Counted from the first letter of the stretch, positions 42,620-52,468 are shown. The stretch is 64,000 bases of DNA from Cribrihabitans marinus (GCF_900109035.1 NZ_FNYD01000001.1:434001-498000), one strand, 5' to 3'. A program made the numbers and translations. The notes: generated by a model not told the origin, from the letters alone.

Positions 42620-45127
42620 TCAGCCGTCCTTGCGGATGGTCTCGTTCTTCGGATCATAGGGGCTGTCGCATGTGACGGTCGCGTCCCACAGCTTGTCGAG
42701 CATCCTGACCTTAAGCTTCGTGCCCTCGACCGCAAGATCCGGCGTGACGTAACCCATTCCGATGGACTGGCCGAAGGCGACCGAATAGCCGCCCGAGGTC
42801 AGGCGGCCCACCCGGGTGCCATCGGGCGTATAAAGTGCCTCGCGCCCCCAGGGGTCGGCATCGTCGGGTCCATCGATCAGCAGGGTGCAGCATTTGACCC
42901 GAACGCCGGTCCGCTCCAGCGCGTCCTTGCCGTGGAACTCCTTGGACAGGTCCACGAAACGCGGCAGGTCTGCTTCGAGCGGGGTGGCATCCCGGCCCAG
43001 CTCGTTGCCGAAGGCGCGATAGCTCTTCTCCTGCCGCAGCCAGTTCTGCGCCCGCGCACCGACCAGCTTCATGCCGTGCTCGGCGCCCGCCTGCTCCAGC
43101 AGATCAAAGAGGTAGTTCTGCATCTCGATCGGGTGATGCAACTCCCACCCAAGCTCGCCGGTATAGGCCACGCGGATGGCGTTGACCGGGCACATGCCCA
43201 ACTCGATCCGGCGGGCGGACAGCCACGGGAAGCGCTTGTTGGATAGCGCGGTGGCCGGGTCGGCATCCTTGATGACCGCACTCAGCACGTCGCGCGATTT
43301 CGGCCCGGCAATGGCAAAGACGCCCCATTGGGTGGTCACGTCCTGAATCTCGATATAGCCGAATTCGCCCATCTTGTCCTCGGCGGCCTTGCGCAGGAAA
43401 TCGGCGTCGTATTCCGTCCAGGCGCCGGCGGAGACCAGGTAATACTCGTGCTCCTTCAGGCGCACGATGGTGTATTCGGTGCGCGTGGTGCCGTGATCGG
43501 TCAGCGCATAGGTCAGGTTGATGCGTCCAACCTTGGGCAGCTTGTTGCAGGTGAACCAGTCGAGGAACCGGGTCGCGCCGGGCCCCTTGACGATATGCTT
43601 GGTGAAGGCAGTGGCGTCGATCAGGCCGACGCCCTCGCGGATCGCCTTGGCCTCGTCCACCGCATATTGCCACCAGCCGCCGCGGCGGAAGCTGCGCGCG
43701 TCATGGTCGAAGTTGTCCGGCGCACCCAGCGGGCCGTAGTAGTTCGGACGTTCCCAGCCGTTGACCCAGCCGAACTGAGCGCCGCGCGCCTTTTGCCGGT
43801 CATAGGCAGGTGCGGTGCGCAGCGGGCGGCAGGCCGGGCGCTCCTCGTCCGGATGGTGCAGGATGTAGACGTGGTCGTAACATTCCTCGTTCTTGCGCGC
43901 GGCGAACTCGGTGGTCATCCAGTTCTGGCTGTAGCGCTTGGGATCGAGGCTGGCCATGTCGATCTCGGCCTCGCCCTCGACCATCAGCTGCGCCAGGTAA
44001 TAGCCGGTGCCGCCAGCGGCGGTGATGCCGAAGCTGAATCCCTCGGCCAGCCACATGTTGCGCAGCCCCGGTGCGGGGCCGACCAGCGGGTTGCCGTCGG
44101 GCGTGTAGCAGATCGGCCCGTTGAAATCGTCCTTGAGCCCGCTCTCCTCGCAGGAGGGGATGCGATGGATCATCGCCATGTACTGGCTTTCGATCCGCTC
44201 CAGATCCAGCGGGAAGAGGTCGGCGCGGAAGCTGTCGGGCACGCCATGTTCGAACCTTGCCGGTGCGTTCTTTTCATAGACGCCCAGGATCCAGCCGCCA
44301 CGCTCTTCGCGGACATAGCTCTGCGCGTCGGCGTCGCGGATCACCGGATGCTCGGCCCCGCCGGTCTTGCGGTACTCGACCAGCGCGGGATCCTTGTCCA
44401 TCACGATGAACTGGTGCTCGACCGGGATGGCGGGGATCTTGATGCCCAGCATCCCGGCGGTGCGCTGCGCGTGGTTGCCGGATGCGGTGACGACATGTTC
44501 GGCGCTGACCACGACCTGCTCGTCCGAGGGCACCAGGTTGCCGCCCTGCTCGACCATTCGGCTCAGGGTGACGTCCCAGTGATCGCCCTTCCACTCGAAC
44601 CCGTCGGCCTGCCACTTCCGCTCGATCGTCACGCCGCGCTGGCGGGCGCCCTTGGCCATGGCCTGGGTGACATCGGCAGGGTTAATGTAGCCGTCGGTGT
44701 TGTGATAGAGCGCGCCCTTGAGGTCCGAGGTCTCGATCAGCGGCCAGCGCGCCTTGATCTCATCCGGGGTCAGCCATTCGTAGGGCACCCCGCAGGTCTC
44801 GGCGGTCGCGGCATAGAGCATGTATTCGTCCATGCGTTCGTCGGTCTGCGCCATGCGCAGGTTGCCGACCACCGCGAACCCGGCATTGAGGCCGGTCTCC
44901 TCTTCCAGCGTCTTGTAGAAATCGACGGAATACTTGTGGATATGCGTCGTGGCGTAGGACATGTTGAACAGCGGCAACAATCCGGCGGCGTGCCAGGTCG
45001 AGCCGCTGGTCAGCTCGTCGCGCTCCACCAGCATCACGTCGTCCCAGCCGGCCCGTGCCAGGTGATAGGCGATCGAGGTTCCGACGGCTCCGCCGCCGAC
45101 GACCAGGGCTTTGACTTGGGTTTTCAT
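42620..45127 (-). CDS. Dimethylglycine/sarcosine dehydrogenase-type FAD-GcvT protein
   Basis: An 835-residue fusion. An N-terminal FAD domain (about 8-430) has VVGGGAVGTSIAYHLARAGW, then SGSTWHAAGL, whose His is the covalent-FAD position in dimethylglycine dehydrogenase. A GcvT-type folate-binding half follows (about 440-835) with the C-terminal barrel signature GRLTSGGYSVAFGQSIGMGYV. Such enzymes demethylate N-methyl compounds with tetrahydrofolate as acceptor. The ATG at 45127 gives MKTQVKALVVGG. Whether dimethylglycine, sarcosine or a related methylamine is the substrate is not clear. Confidence 0.88.
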   Translation of the reverse strand: MKTQVKALVVGGGAVGTSIAYHLARAGWDDVMLVERDELTSGSTWHAAGLLPLFNMSYATTHIHKYSVDFYKTLEEETGLNAGFAVVGNLRMAQTDERMDEYMLYAATAETCGVPYEWLTPDEIKARWPLIETSDLKGALYHNTDGYINPADVTQAMAKGARQRGVTIERKWQADGFEWKGDHWDVTLSRMVEQGGNLVPSDEQVVVSAEHVVTASGNHAQRTAGMLGIKIPAIPVEHQFIVMDKDPALVEYRKTGGAEHPVIRDADAQSYVREERGGWILGVYEKNAPARFEHGVPDSFRADLFPLDLERIESQYMAMIHRIPSCEESGLKDDFNGPICYTPDGNPLVGPAPGLRNMWLAEGFSFGITAAGGTGYYLAQLMVEGEAEIDMASLDPKRYSQNWMTTEFAARKNEECYDHVYILHHPDEERPACRPLRTAPAYDRQKARGAQFGWVNGWERPNYYGPLGAPDNFDHDARSFRRGGWWQYAVDEAKAIREGVGLIDATAFTKHIVKGPGATRFLDWFTCNKLPKVGRINLTYALTDHGTTRTEYTIVRLKEHEYYLVSAGAWTEYDADFLRKAAEDKMGEFGYIEIQDVTTQWGVFAIAGPKSRDVLSAVIKDADPATALSNKRFPWLSARRIELGMCPVNAIRVAYTGELGWELHHPIEMQNYLFDLLEQAGAEHGMKLVGARAQNWLRQEKSYRAFGNELGRDATPLEADLPRFVDLSKEFHGKDALERTGVRVKCCTLLIDGPDDADPWGREALYTPDGTRVGRLTSGGYSVAFGQSIGMGYVTPDLAVEGTKLKVRMLDKLWDATVTCDSPYDPKNETIRKDG

Positions 45128-45212
45128 GACCAGGCGACTCCGCTTGAATTTGCTTGCCCCCATATGGCGCAAACCCCAAGCCCAGCGCGACAGCAACCCG
45201 ACCTGTGAAGGG

Positions 45213-45241
45213 AAAAAAACGACCCGCGCGGGCGGCGCGGG
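45213..45241 (-). terminator. Rho-independent terminator after the unknown anchored-protein gene
   Basis: On the minus strand CCCGCGC and GCGCGGG pair around CGCCC, followed by TCG and seven T. It lies 28 bases after the stop at 45269. Confidence 0.85.
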
Positions 45242-45268
45242 CCGGAAATGCGCGGCCGGAGGGCCGGC

Positions 45269-46510
45269 TCAGCCGCCCGACAGCGTGCAGCGCTTGACCG
45301 CGCCGTTCAGCGAGCAGTTCTGCTTGACGCCCGCCGGGGTGCCACCCTTGCGCACCTTGACCTCGACCGGCTCGCGCGGTTCTGCGGCGGCGATGTCGTC
45401 GCCCTTGCCGAACGCCGAGCCGATCGTGGCCAGGAACCCCTTGGCCGCGCCCAGCCCCGGAATGCCCGCCTTGCGCCGGTCGCCATCGACCAGCGTTTTC
45501 AAACCCTTGCGGTAGTCGCGCTGGATCCTGTCGCCCAGGTCCGCGACCTTGCCGCCGGTCAGGTCCATCACCCCGTCCCGGCCGCCATTGCCCGAGGTGA
45601 TGGTGTTCACCACCAGAGCCTTCTCGTCGATGTTGCTTATCTGCTGCTGCGCCGCGGCGGCCTGCAACTGCCGGAACTCCGAGTGCAGCGCGCCCATCGC
45701 CAGCGCCAAATCGGGCTGCGCTTCCTCGGGTACCACGACGTCGTTGCCGACCACCGGCACCGGCCAGCGCAGGAGCGCGTTCAGCCCCTCGAAATCGACA
45801 CCGGCCAGGATGTCACGGATCGCGGCATCGTCGGCCTGCGCATGGATGCGGATCACGACTTCCTCGTCCAGGCCGATCCGGCCGATGATCTCGCGATAGG
45901 GGCGCTTATCGGCATCGGATGCCAGCGCATGACCCAGATCCTCGATGAATCCCACACCGCCGATCACCGCAAAGCCCGCCTGATCCCTGCCGCCGAAATT
46001 CTCGGCGGCAATGGTCTGCGACACCAGGCCCATCAGCGAGTTCCTGGCCGCGCGCGGCTTGAGATGCACGTCGATCCAGACAATCTGTTCGCCGTTTTCA
46101 TAGACCCAGCCGCGCTTGTCGGCCTTGCGCGCCATGTCCTCGGCCTTGGCCCGGCTCAGCCCCATCGCCACCGGCGAGGCCGCCGCGCTGGGGCTGTTCA
46201 TCGCCTCGAAGCGCGACCGCACGGTCAGGACCGCCGCGTTCTCGCCATCCAGAAGGCTGCGGCGCGACCAGCCGGCGGGGGCTTCGGGCAGGTAAGGCTT
46301 GCCGCCTTCACGCCACCGCTGCTGCCGCTCTTTCTCAAGCTGGGCCGAGTGTTTCTCGGCCTGGTAGAGGTCGAACCTCGTGTTGACGTTCTGGATATAT
46401 CCGGACAGGCCCAGCGACCCGCCCGCCTTCTTGTTCTGGAGGTAGTAATCGACGCCCGCGCCGGTAATCGCGCATACCGCCGCGAAACCCAAAAGATGCA
46501 ACTTGCTCAA
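45269..46510 (-). CDS. Anchored periplasmic protein of unknown function
   Basis: A 413-residue protein starting with TTG (46510), with one N-terminal hydrophobic segment (about 4-24) and a long soluble part. Repeated positions such as QNKKAGGSLGLSGYIQNVNTRFDLYQAEKHSAQLEKERQQRWREGG suggest a coiled coil near the membrane. The C-terminus carries two Cys (KQNCSLNGAVKRCTLSGG) that may form a disulfide. A terminator follows. The N-terminus and length look real, but no domain is recognised. Confidence 0.65.
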   Translation of the reverse strand: MSKLHLLGFAAVCAITGAGVDYYLQNKKAGGSLGLSGYIQNVNTRFDLYQAEKHSAQLEKERQQRWREGGKPYLPEAPAGWSRRSLLDGENAAVLTVRSRFEAMNSPSAAASPVAMGLSRAKAEDMARKADKRGWVYENGEQIVWIDVHLKPRAARNSLMGLVSQTIAAENFGGRDQAGFAVIGGVGFIEDLGHALASDADKRPYREIIGRIGLDEEVVIRIHAQADDAAIRDILAGVDFEGLNALLRWPVPVVGNDVVVPEEAQPDLALAMGALHSEFRQLQAAAAQQQISNIDEKALVVNTITSGNGGRDGVMDLTGGKVADLGDRIQRDYRKGLKTLVDGDRRKAGIPGLGAAKGFLATIGSAFGKGDDIAAAEPREPVEVKVRKGGTPAGVKQNCSLNGAVKRCTLSGG

Positions 46511-46605
46511 GATACCTGTCCCCTGAATTCATTCAGGTCCGTTGCAACAGGGAATTCAGGCGCTTCCGGGGCAGAATGTCGGAAAAAGCTTGATCGGCGT
46601 GCAGC

Positions 46606-48009
46606 TCAGCCGGGCAGGATCTTGCCGGGGTTCATGATGTTGTCGGGATCCAGCGCCGCCTTGATCGCCGCCATATAGCGGGTCGCGGCGCCAAGCTCTT
46701 GTTCCAGATAGGGTTTCTTGCCCTGCCCGATGCCGTGTTCGCCGGTGCAGGTGCCCTCCATCGAGATTGCCAGATCGTTGAGCCAGCCGACGAATTCGCC
46801 GGCCCGCGCCACCTCGTCCGCGTCGCTCATGTCGATCAGCGGCAGGCTGTGGAAATTGCCGTCGCCCACATGGCCGACAATGGGCGCGATCAGCCCCAGC
46901 TCGCGCGCCTTGTCCTGCGCCGCGGTCACGCATTCGGCCAGCCGCGAGATCGGCACGCAGACATCGGTTGAGATGCCGCTGGCGCCCGGACGCAGTTGCA
47001 GCGAGGCCCAGTACATGTCGTGCCGCGCCTTCCACAGCTTGTTGCGCTCTTCGGTGGTGGTGGTGGCGGCAAAGCCGGTTCCGCCGAAATCCGCGGCGAT
47101 CTCGCCGAAGCTGTCGGCCTGCTCCACGACGCCGTTCTCCGAGCCGTGGAATTCCAGCAGCAGGAGCGGCGTCTCGGGCAGCTCCAGCCCGGAATAGTCG
47201 TTTGCGGCCTTGACGCTCATCTCGTCCAGCAGCTCGATCCGGGCCATCGGGATGCCGAACTGGATCGTGGCGATCACCGCCTGGCAGGCCGCGTCCACGG
47301 ACGGAAAGGAGCAGCGCGCCGAACTGATCGCCTCGGGGATGCCCTGCAATCGCAGGGTGATCTCGGTGATGATGCCCAGCGTGCCCTCGGCCCCGATCAT
47401 CAGGCGGGTCAGGTCATACCCGGCCGAGGTCTTGCGGGCGCGTTGCGCGGTGCGGATCACCTGCCCATCGGCCATCACCACTTCGAGGCCGAGGATGTTG
47501 TCCTTCATCGTGCCGTAGCGCACCGCGTTGGTGCCCGAGGCGCGGGTCGCCGCCATGCCGCCCAGCGAGGCATTGGCGCCGGGGTCGATGGGAAAGAACA
47601 GGCCCTGGTCGCGCAGATGGGTGTTGAGATCCTCGCGGGTGACGCCGGGCTGGACCACGCAATCGAGATCCTCGGCATGCACCGCGAGGATCCGGTTCAT
47701 CCGCATCAGGTCGACCGAAATACCGCCCGCCGGCGCGTTCACATGCCCCTCGAGCGAGGTGCCGGTGCCGAAGGGGATCACCGGCACCTTGTATTCGGCG
47801 CAGATGCGCACGATCTCGGCCACCTCGTCGGTGCTTTCGGGAAAGACCACCGCATCGGGCGACTGGTTGTCGATCCAGGTGGTCGTGTGGCCGTGCTGTT
47901 CACGCACTGACGCACCGGTCTGCACCCGGTCGCCGAAGCGCTGTTTCAGGATACCGGTGACGGTCTCGATCCCGGTCTCGTTGCGCGGCAGCATGATGGG
48001 CTGGGCCAT
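46606..48009 (-). CDS. FAD-linked 2-hydroxyacid oxidase (D-lactate dehydrogenase/GlcD type)
   Basis: A 467-residue flavoprotein. The PCMH-type FAD domain has VIPFGTGTSLEGHVN and LDCVVQPGVTREDLN, DPGANASLGGMAATRASGTNAVRYG, then the C-terminal FAD-oxidase domain with HVGDGNFH and EGTCTGEHGIGQGK, which are the substrate and metal contacts. Members oxidise D-lactate, glycolate or similar 2-hydroxyacids and pass electrons to the respiratory chain. A stem at 48038-48062 separates it from ggt. Confidence 0.9.
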   Translation of the reverse strand: MAQPIMLPRNETGIETVTGILKQRFGDRVQTGASVREQHGHTTTWIDNQSPDAVVFPESTDEVAEIVRICAEYKVPVIPFGTGTSLEGHVNAPAGGISVDLMRMNRILAVHAEDLDCVVQPGVTREDLNTHLRDQGLFFPIDPGANASLGGMAATRASGTNAVRYGTMKDNILGLEVVMADGQVIRTAQRARKTSAGYDLTRLMIGAEGTLGIITEITLRLQGIPEAISSARCSFPSVDAACQAVIATIQFGIPMARIELLDEMSVKAANDYSGLELPETPLLLLEFHGSENGVVEQADSFGEIAADFGGTGFAATTTTEERNKLWKARHDMYWASLQLRPGASGISTDVCVPISRLAECVTAAQDKARELGLIAPIVGHVGDGNFHSLPLIDMSDADEVARAGEFVGWLNDLAISMEGTCTGEHGIGQGKKPYLEQELGAATRYMAAIKAALDPDNIMNPGKILPG

Positions 48010-48037
48010 GCCCGTCCCTCCCCTTGGTTGGTCCTGC

Positions 48038-48062
48038 GCGCGCCCCCGCCGGAGGGGCGCGC
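48038..48062 (-). other. Intercistronic GC hairpin between ggt and the oxidase gene
   Basis: GCGCGCCCC (48038-48046) pairs perfectly with GGGGCGCGC (48054-48062) around a seven-base loop. No T run follows in the direction of transcription, so it may attenuate or stabilise the transcript instead of ending it. Confidence 0.6.
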
Positions 48063-48069
48063 CCTTGTG

Positions 48070-49851
48070 TCACTCGCCCAGCGCGATGCCTTCGCGCCGG
48101 GGATCGGCCCCGCCCCTGAGCGTGTCGCCGATCTCGATGGCGTGCAGGCCCGAGGTCAGGTCGCGCTGGTTGACCTCGAAGCCGAGGCCGGTCAGCGCCT
48201 CTTCCAGATCGGCGGCGCTGGTGCCTTCCTCCACATCGTAAGTGCCGAAGCGATTGACAAGATGCGGCAGCGCCAGCGCCTGCTGCACATCCATGCCCCA
48301 ATCGGCCCAGGCGATGATCGACTTGGCGACATAGCCGATGATCCGGCTGCCGCCGGGCGAGCCGATGGCCAGCACCGGTTTGCCGTCCTGCATCACGATG
48401 GTGGGCGACATGGAGGAACGCGGGCGCTTGCCCGGCTCCAGCCGGTTGGCGATGGGCACGCCGTCGGAATGGGTCTTGAACGAGAAATCCGTGAGCTCGT
48501 TGTTGAGCAGGAAGCCGTTCGTCATCAGCCGCGATCCGAACCCGTTCTCGATGGTCGTGGTCATCGACAGCACGTTGCCCTGCCCGTCCACGATCGATAT
48601 ATGCGAGGTCGAGGGCAGTTCGATGGACACGTCGTCGGCCCAATTCGACGCATGATCGAACTCCGGGTTGCCCGGCGCCACTTCGGCCAGCGCGGCGTCG
48701 GTGCCCAACAGTTCGGCGCGCGAGGCGAGGTAGCCGGGATCGACCAGCCCGGCCGTCGGCATCGGCACGAAATCGCTGTCGGCCATGTAGCGGCCGCGGT
48801 CGGCGAAGGCCAGCCGCGAGGCGTCGCCGATCAGCCGCCAGGCCTCGGGGTTCTCGGCCCCCAGCGCGGCCAGGTCATGATTGTTCAGCATGCCCAGGAT
48901 CTGCCCCACGTTCAGCGCGCCCGACGATGGCGGGCCCATGCCGCAGACATCATAGGCGCGGTATTCCGCGCAGACCGGCGCGCGCTCCTTGACCTGATAG
49001 AGCGCCAGGTCGACGCCGGACAGCACGCCGGGATTGCCCTCGGCATTGCGCACGGTGCGCACGATGTCGGCCGCGATCGGCCCGCCATAGAAGCCCGCCG
49101 CGCCCTCCTCGGCCAGGGTCCGCAGCGTGGCGGCATACTCGGGGTTCTTCAGCAGATCGCCCTCGGCCAGAGCGGTGCCGCCGGGCAGGAAATACGCGGC
49201 CGTGGCCGGGAAGCGCGACAGCCGGTCGGCGTCGCCCTCGATCAGCCCGGCCAGGCGCGGCGAGACCGCGAACCCGTCCTCGGCCAGCGCAATGCCCTTG
49301 TCGAACAGGTCCGGCCAGGGCGTGCGGCCCCAGCGCCGATGCGCCTCTTCCAGCAGCGCCGGCGTGCCGGGTGTGCCGACCGAGCGTCCGCCCACCACCG
49401 CATCGAAGAATTGCCGCGGCTCGCCGTTCTCGTCCTGGAACAGCCTCGGAGTGGCCGCCAGCGGCGCGGTCTCGCGCCCGTCCAGCGTGGTCAGCTCGCC
49501 GCTCTCGGCATCGTACCAGACCAGGAACGCGCCGCCGCCCAGCCCCGAGCTCTGCGGCTCGACCAGACCCAGCACCACCTGCACGGCCACCATGGCGTCA
49601 GCGGCGCTGCCGCCCGCGCGCAGGATCTCGGCCCCGGCCTCCACCGCCAGCGGGTTGGCGGCGGCGACCATCCAGTTCTCGGCCACCACCGGCTGGCCCG
49701 CGGCCTTGGCGGTGACCGCGGCGACCGCCTCGGCCGACAGGGGCGTCGCCTCGCCGCCGGTCGCTGCCTCGGGCGCAACCGTGTCGGCGGCCTCCTGCGC
49801 CAGCGCCACCTGCGCCGCGAAGATCATGCAGAATGTCAGAACCGGTCTCAT
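48070..49851 (-). CDS. ggt: Gamma-glutamyltransferase precursor
   Basis: Cleaves and transfers the gamma-glutamyl group of glutathione in the periplasm. The 593-residue precursor has a signal peptide (about 1-18, ending VALA). Its large-subunit motif is AGGSAADAMVAVQVVLGLVEPQSSGLGGGAFLVWY. The autoprocessing Thr is in PSTSHISIVD, and the small subunit has SPTIVMQDGKPVLAIGSPGGSRI. The ATG at 49851 has GGGAGG. The oxidase gene follows it in the same direction. Confidence 0.93.
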   Translation of the reverse strand: MRPVLTFCMIFAAQVALAQEAADTVAPEAATGGEATPLSAEAVAAVTAKAAGQPVVAENWMVAAANPLAVEAGAEILRAGGSAADAMVAVQVVLGLVEPQSSGLGGGAFLVWYDAESGELTTLDGRETAPLAATPRLFQDENGEPRQFFDAVVGGRSVGTPGTPALLEEAHRRWGRTPWPDLFDKGIALAEDGFAVSPRLAGLIEGDADRLSRFPATAAYFLPGGTALAEGDLLKNPEYAATLRTLAEEGAAGFYGGPIAADIVRTVRNAEGNPGVLSGVDLALYQVKERAPVCAEYRAYDVCGMGPPSSGALNVGQILGMLNNHDLAALGAENPEAWRLIGDASRLAFADRGRYMADSDFVPMPTAGLVDPGYLASRAELLGTDAALAEVAPGNPEFDHASNWADDVSIELPSTSHISIVDGQGNVLSMTTTIENGFGSRLMTNGFLLNNELTDFSFKTHSDGVPIANRLEPGKRPRSSMSPTIVMQDGKPVLAIGSPGGSRIIGYVAKSIIAWADWGMDVQQALALPHLVNRFGTYDVEEGTSAADLEEALTGLGFEVNQRDLTSGLHAIEIGDTLRGGADPRREGIALGE

Positions 49852-49904
49852 GGTCACCTCCCTGTGGTCGTGGAAAACCCCAACGCCGCGAAGGCGGCGC
49901 CGGC

Positions 49905-50891
49905 TCAGAGCATGGCCGGCACCACCTGGTCCGGTGGCCGGTGGCCATCCTCGAAGGTCTTGATGTTGATGATCACCTTCTCGCCCATCTCGATCCGCCC
50001 TTCGACGGTGGCCGATCCCATATGCGGCAGCAGGACCACGTTGGACAACTCACGCAGGCGCGGGTTCACGTTGACCCCGTCCTCGTAGACATCGAGGCCG
50101 GCGCCTGCGATCTCGCCCGCGCGGATCATCCGGGTCAGCGCGTTCTCGTCGATCACCTCGCCGCGCGAGGTGTTGACCACCACGGCACTGGGTTTCATCA
50201 GCTTGAGCCGGCGGGCGTTCAGCAAATGGAAGGTCGAGGGAGTCGAGGGGCAGTTGACCGACACCACGTCCATCCGGGCGAGCATCTGGTCCAGGCTCTC
50301 CCACCAGGTCGCCTCGTGCTCGTCCTCGATCTCGGGGCGCAGGCGGCGGCGATTGTGGTAATGCACCTGCATCCCGAAGGCCCGCGCGCGGCGGGCCACG
50401 GCCTGGCCGATGCGGCCCATGCCAAGGATGCCCAGGCGGCGCCCGCCGACACGGCCGCCCAGCATCGCGTTGGGAGACCAGCCCTGCCAGCCCCCCTTCT
50501 GCATCATCGCCAGCCCCTCGGGGATACGCCGCGTGACGGCGAGGATCAGCGCCATCGTCATGTCGGCGGTGTCGTCGGTCAGAACGCCCGGCGTGTTCGA
50601 CACCAGGATGCCGCGCTGACGTGCCGTGGCCACATCGATATGGTCGACCCCGGCACCATAGTTGGCGATCAGGCGCAGCTGTTCGCCGGCCTGCCCCAGA
50701 AGACCCGCATCGATCTGGTCATTCAGGGTCGGCACAAGTATGTCGGCGGTCTTGACGGCGTCGACCAGCTCGGGCCGCGTCATCGGGTCGTCCGTGTCCC
50801 GCAGGCGCACATCGAACAGCTCGCTCAGCCGGGTCTCCACCGCTTCGGGCAACCGTCGCGTAACGACAACACTCAGACGTTCTCTTGGCAC
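49905..50891 (-). CDS. NAD-dependent D-2-hydroxyacid dehydrogenase (glyoxylate/hydroxypyruvate reductase type)
   Basis: A 328-residue dehydrogenase of the D-isomer-specific family. The N-terminal domain has IANYGAGVDHIDVATARQRGI, the Rossmann motif is LGILGMGRIGQAVARRARAFG, and the catalytic His is in VVLLPHMGSATVEGR, with Arg in VVNTSRGEVIDE. The start is GTG at 50891 with GGGAG upstream. It is divergent from the SH3 gene. The pattern suits glyoxylate reductase but other 2-oxoacids are possible. Confidence 0.88.
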   Translation of the reverse strand: MPRERLSVVVTRRLPEAVETRLSELFDVRLRDTDDPMTRPELVDAVKTADILVPTLNDQIDAGLLGQAGEQLRLIANYGAGVDHIDVATARQRGILVSNTPGVLTDDTADMTMALILAVTRRIPEGLAMMQKGGWQGWSPNAMLGGRVGGRRLGILGMGRIGQAVARRARAFGMQVHYHNRRRLRPEIEDEHEATWWESLDQMLARMDVVSVNCPSTPSTFHLLNARRLKLMKPSAVVVNTSRGEVIDENALTRMIRAGEIAGAGLDVYEDGVNVNPRLRELSNVVLLPHMGSATVEGRIEMGEKVIINIKTFEDGHRPPDQVVPAML

Positions 50892-51029
50892 CAAGTATCT
50901 CCCACAGGTTTTCAAACCGGTCCGCGCCGTGGCATCGTGGCTCAGGATCCGACGAGGCACAAGAACCCCGGGACCAAATCTCGCAGGCTTTTTTCCGGAC
51001 CGCAGAACAGACAGTCGAACAGGCAGACC

Positions 51030-51551
51030 GTGACCGACAGAATACCGAGTTTCCGCCGGTTGGCCGTTGCCCTGGCCACCGCCGTTTTGATTTCGGCAGG
51101 CACACCGCCACAGGCCGATTCCGACCGCGGTCCGGTGACCAACCTGCCCTTGCCGCGCTATGTCTCGATGAAGGCGCACGAGGGCAACGTGCGGCGCGGC
51201 CCGTCTCTCACGCATCGCATCGACTGGGTGTTCAAGCGGCGCGACATGCCGCTGCAGATCACCGCCGAACACGGCCATTGGCGGCGCGTGCAGGACCGCG
51301 ACGGCGCCGGCGGCTGGGTGCATTACGCGCTGCTGTCGGGCGTGCGCACCGTGCTGGTCGAAAAGGAGATGCTGGCCGTGCGTGCCAGCCCCGCCCCCGA
51401 CGCGCCGATCACGGCGCATTTCGAGCTGGGCGTCGTGGCCCGGCTGAGCAGCTGCACCCTGCGCTGGTGCCGGATCTCGGCCAACGGCTATCGCGGCTGG
51501 GCGCAGAAGCAGTTCCTCTGGGGCGTGGATCCCGGTGAGGTGCTGGAGTAA
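51030..51551 (+). CDS. Secreted SH3-domain protein
   Basis: A protein of about 173 residues with an N-terminal signal-like segment (RRLAVALATAVLISAGTPPQA) and two bacterial SH3-type repeats: KAHEGNVRRGPSLTHRIDWVF...WRRVQDRDGAGGWVH and MLAVRASPAPDAPITAHFELG...WCRISANGYRGWAQ. Such domains bind peptidoglycan or proteins in the envelope. GTG at 51030 is the nearest credible start. The gene ends eight bases before the end of the convergent dehalogenase-like gene. Confidence 0.75.
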   Translation: MTDRIPSFRRLAVALATAVLISAGTPPQADSDRGPVTNLPLPRYVSMKAHEGNVRRGPSLTHRIDWVFKRRDMPLQITAEHGHWRRVQDRDGAGGWVHYALLSGVRTVLVEKEMLAVRASPAPDAPITAHFELGVVARLSSCTLRWCRISANGYRGWAQKQFLWGVDPGEVLE

Positions 51552-51559
51552 CCGCCGCC

Positions 51560-52468
51560 TCAGCGGGTCCGAACGATGAAGTCGATCACCAGGTCGGCCA
51601 GCGCATCGCCGGCGTCCTCCTGCAGGAAATGCCCGGCCGCCGGAATGAGCCGGTGTGGCTGTCCCGCCGCGCCCGGGCACTGCTCCTGAAACACCGCGTC
51701 GATCCCCGCCATCACCTGATCGGCCTCGCCGAAAGCGGTCAGCACCGGCGTGTCCAGCGTGCGGATCACCCGCCACGCCGCGCGGTTCTCCTCCGCGCCC
51801 GGATCGCCCGGCGACATGGGCACCAAGAGCGGCATCTGCCGCGGGCCGGCCTTGTAGCTTTCGTCGGGAAACGGTGCGTCATAGGCCGCCACCTCGTCCT
51901 CGGTCAGCTTGCTGACCGTGCCGCCATGGACGATCCGCCCGGCGCGGAACTCGGGCACCGTCTGGCTGTAGTCGCGCCATTTCCCGAAAGCCTCGCCCAG
52001 CGGCTGCTCGCCGGTCGGCAGAGCAGTGTTGGCCACGACGATTCGGGCGAACCGTTCGGGCATGTCCGCCCAGAGCCGCAGCCCGATCAGCCCGCCCCAG
52101 TCCTGGCAGAACAGGGTGATGCCGGTCAGGTCGAGCTGCCGGATGACCGCGCCCGTCCAGGCCACGTGCCGGGCATAGGTGTGATCCTCGCGGCGCGCGG
52201 GCTTGTCCGAGCGGCCGAACCCGACCAGGTCGGGCGCGATCACGCGGTGGCCCGCGGTCGCCAGGCGCGGGATCATGTGCCGGTAGAGGTAGCACCAGGT
52301 CGGCTCGCCATGCAGGGCCAGCACCGGCGCGGCCTGCGCAGGTCCCTCGTCCAGGTAATGGATCCGCAGGCTGCCGGATTCGCTGTCGTCGACCTGCAGG
52401 TAGTTGGGCGCGAAGGGGAAATCGGCGAGGTCCCTGAACCGGTCCTCGGGGGTGCGCAATGTCTTCAT
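51560..52468 (-). CDS. Haloalkane dehalogenase-like alpha/beta hydrolase
   Basis: A 302-residue hydrolase of the HLD-I type. HGEPTW (His-Gly, Glu56), the nucleophile Asp123 in FCQDWGGLIGLR with halide-binding Trp124 and a C-terminal catalytic His in IPAAGHFLQED are all present and spaced like those of the Xanthobacter dehalogenase (Glu56, Asp124, Trp125, His289). It would hydrolyse a carbon-halogen bond, but fluoroacetate- or epoxide-type activity is possible. The ATG at 52468 has GGAGGCAGG. It is divergent from the quinone-reductase gene. Confidence 0.82.
   Translation of the reverse strand: MKTLRTPEDRFRDLADFPFAPNYLQVDDSESGSLRIHYLDEGPAQAAPVLALHGEPTWCYLYRHMIPRLATAGHRVIAPDLVGFGRSDKPARREDHTYARHVAWTGAVIRQLDLTGITLFCQDWGGLIGLRLWADMPERFARIVVANTALPTGEQPLGEAFGKWRDYSQTVPEFRAGRIVHGGTVSKLTEDEVAAYDAPFPDESYKAGPRQMPLLVPMSPGDPGAEENRAAWRVIRTLDTPVLTAFGEADQVMAGIDAVFQEQCPGAAGQPHRLIPAAGHFLQEDAGDALADLVIDFIVRTR

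Noticed and set aside
43328-45208. A 626-codon plus-strand frame opposite the FAD/GcvT gene
   Set aside because: Antisense shadow with low-complexity Val/Leu/Gly/Asp composition.
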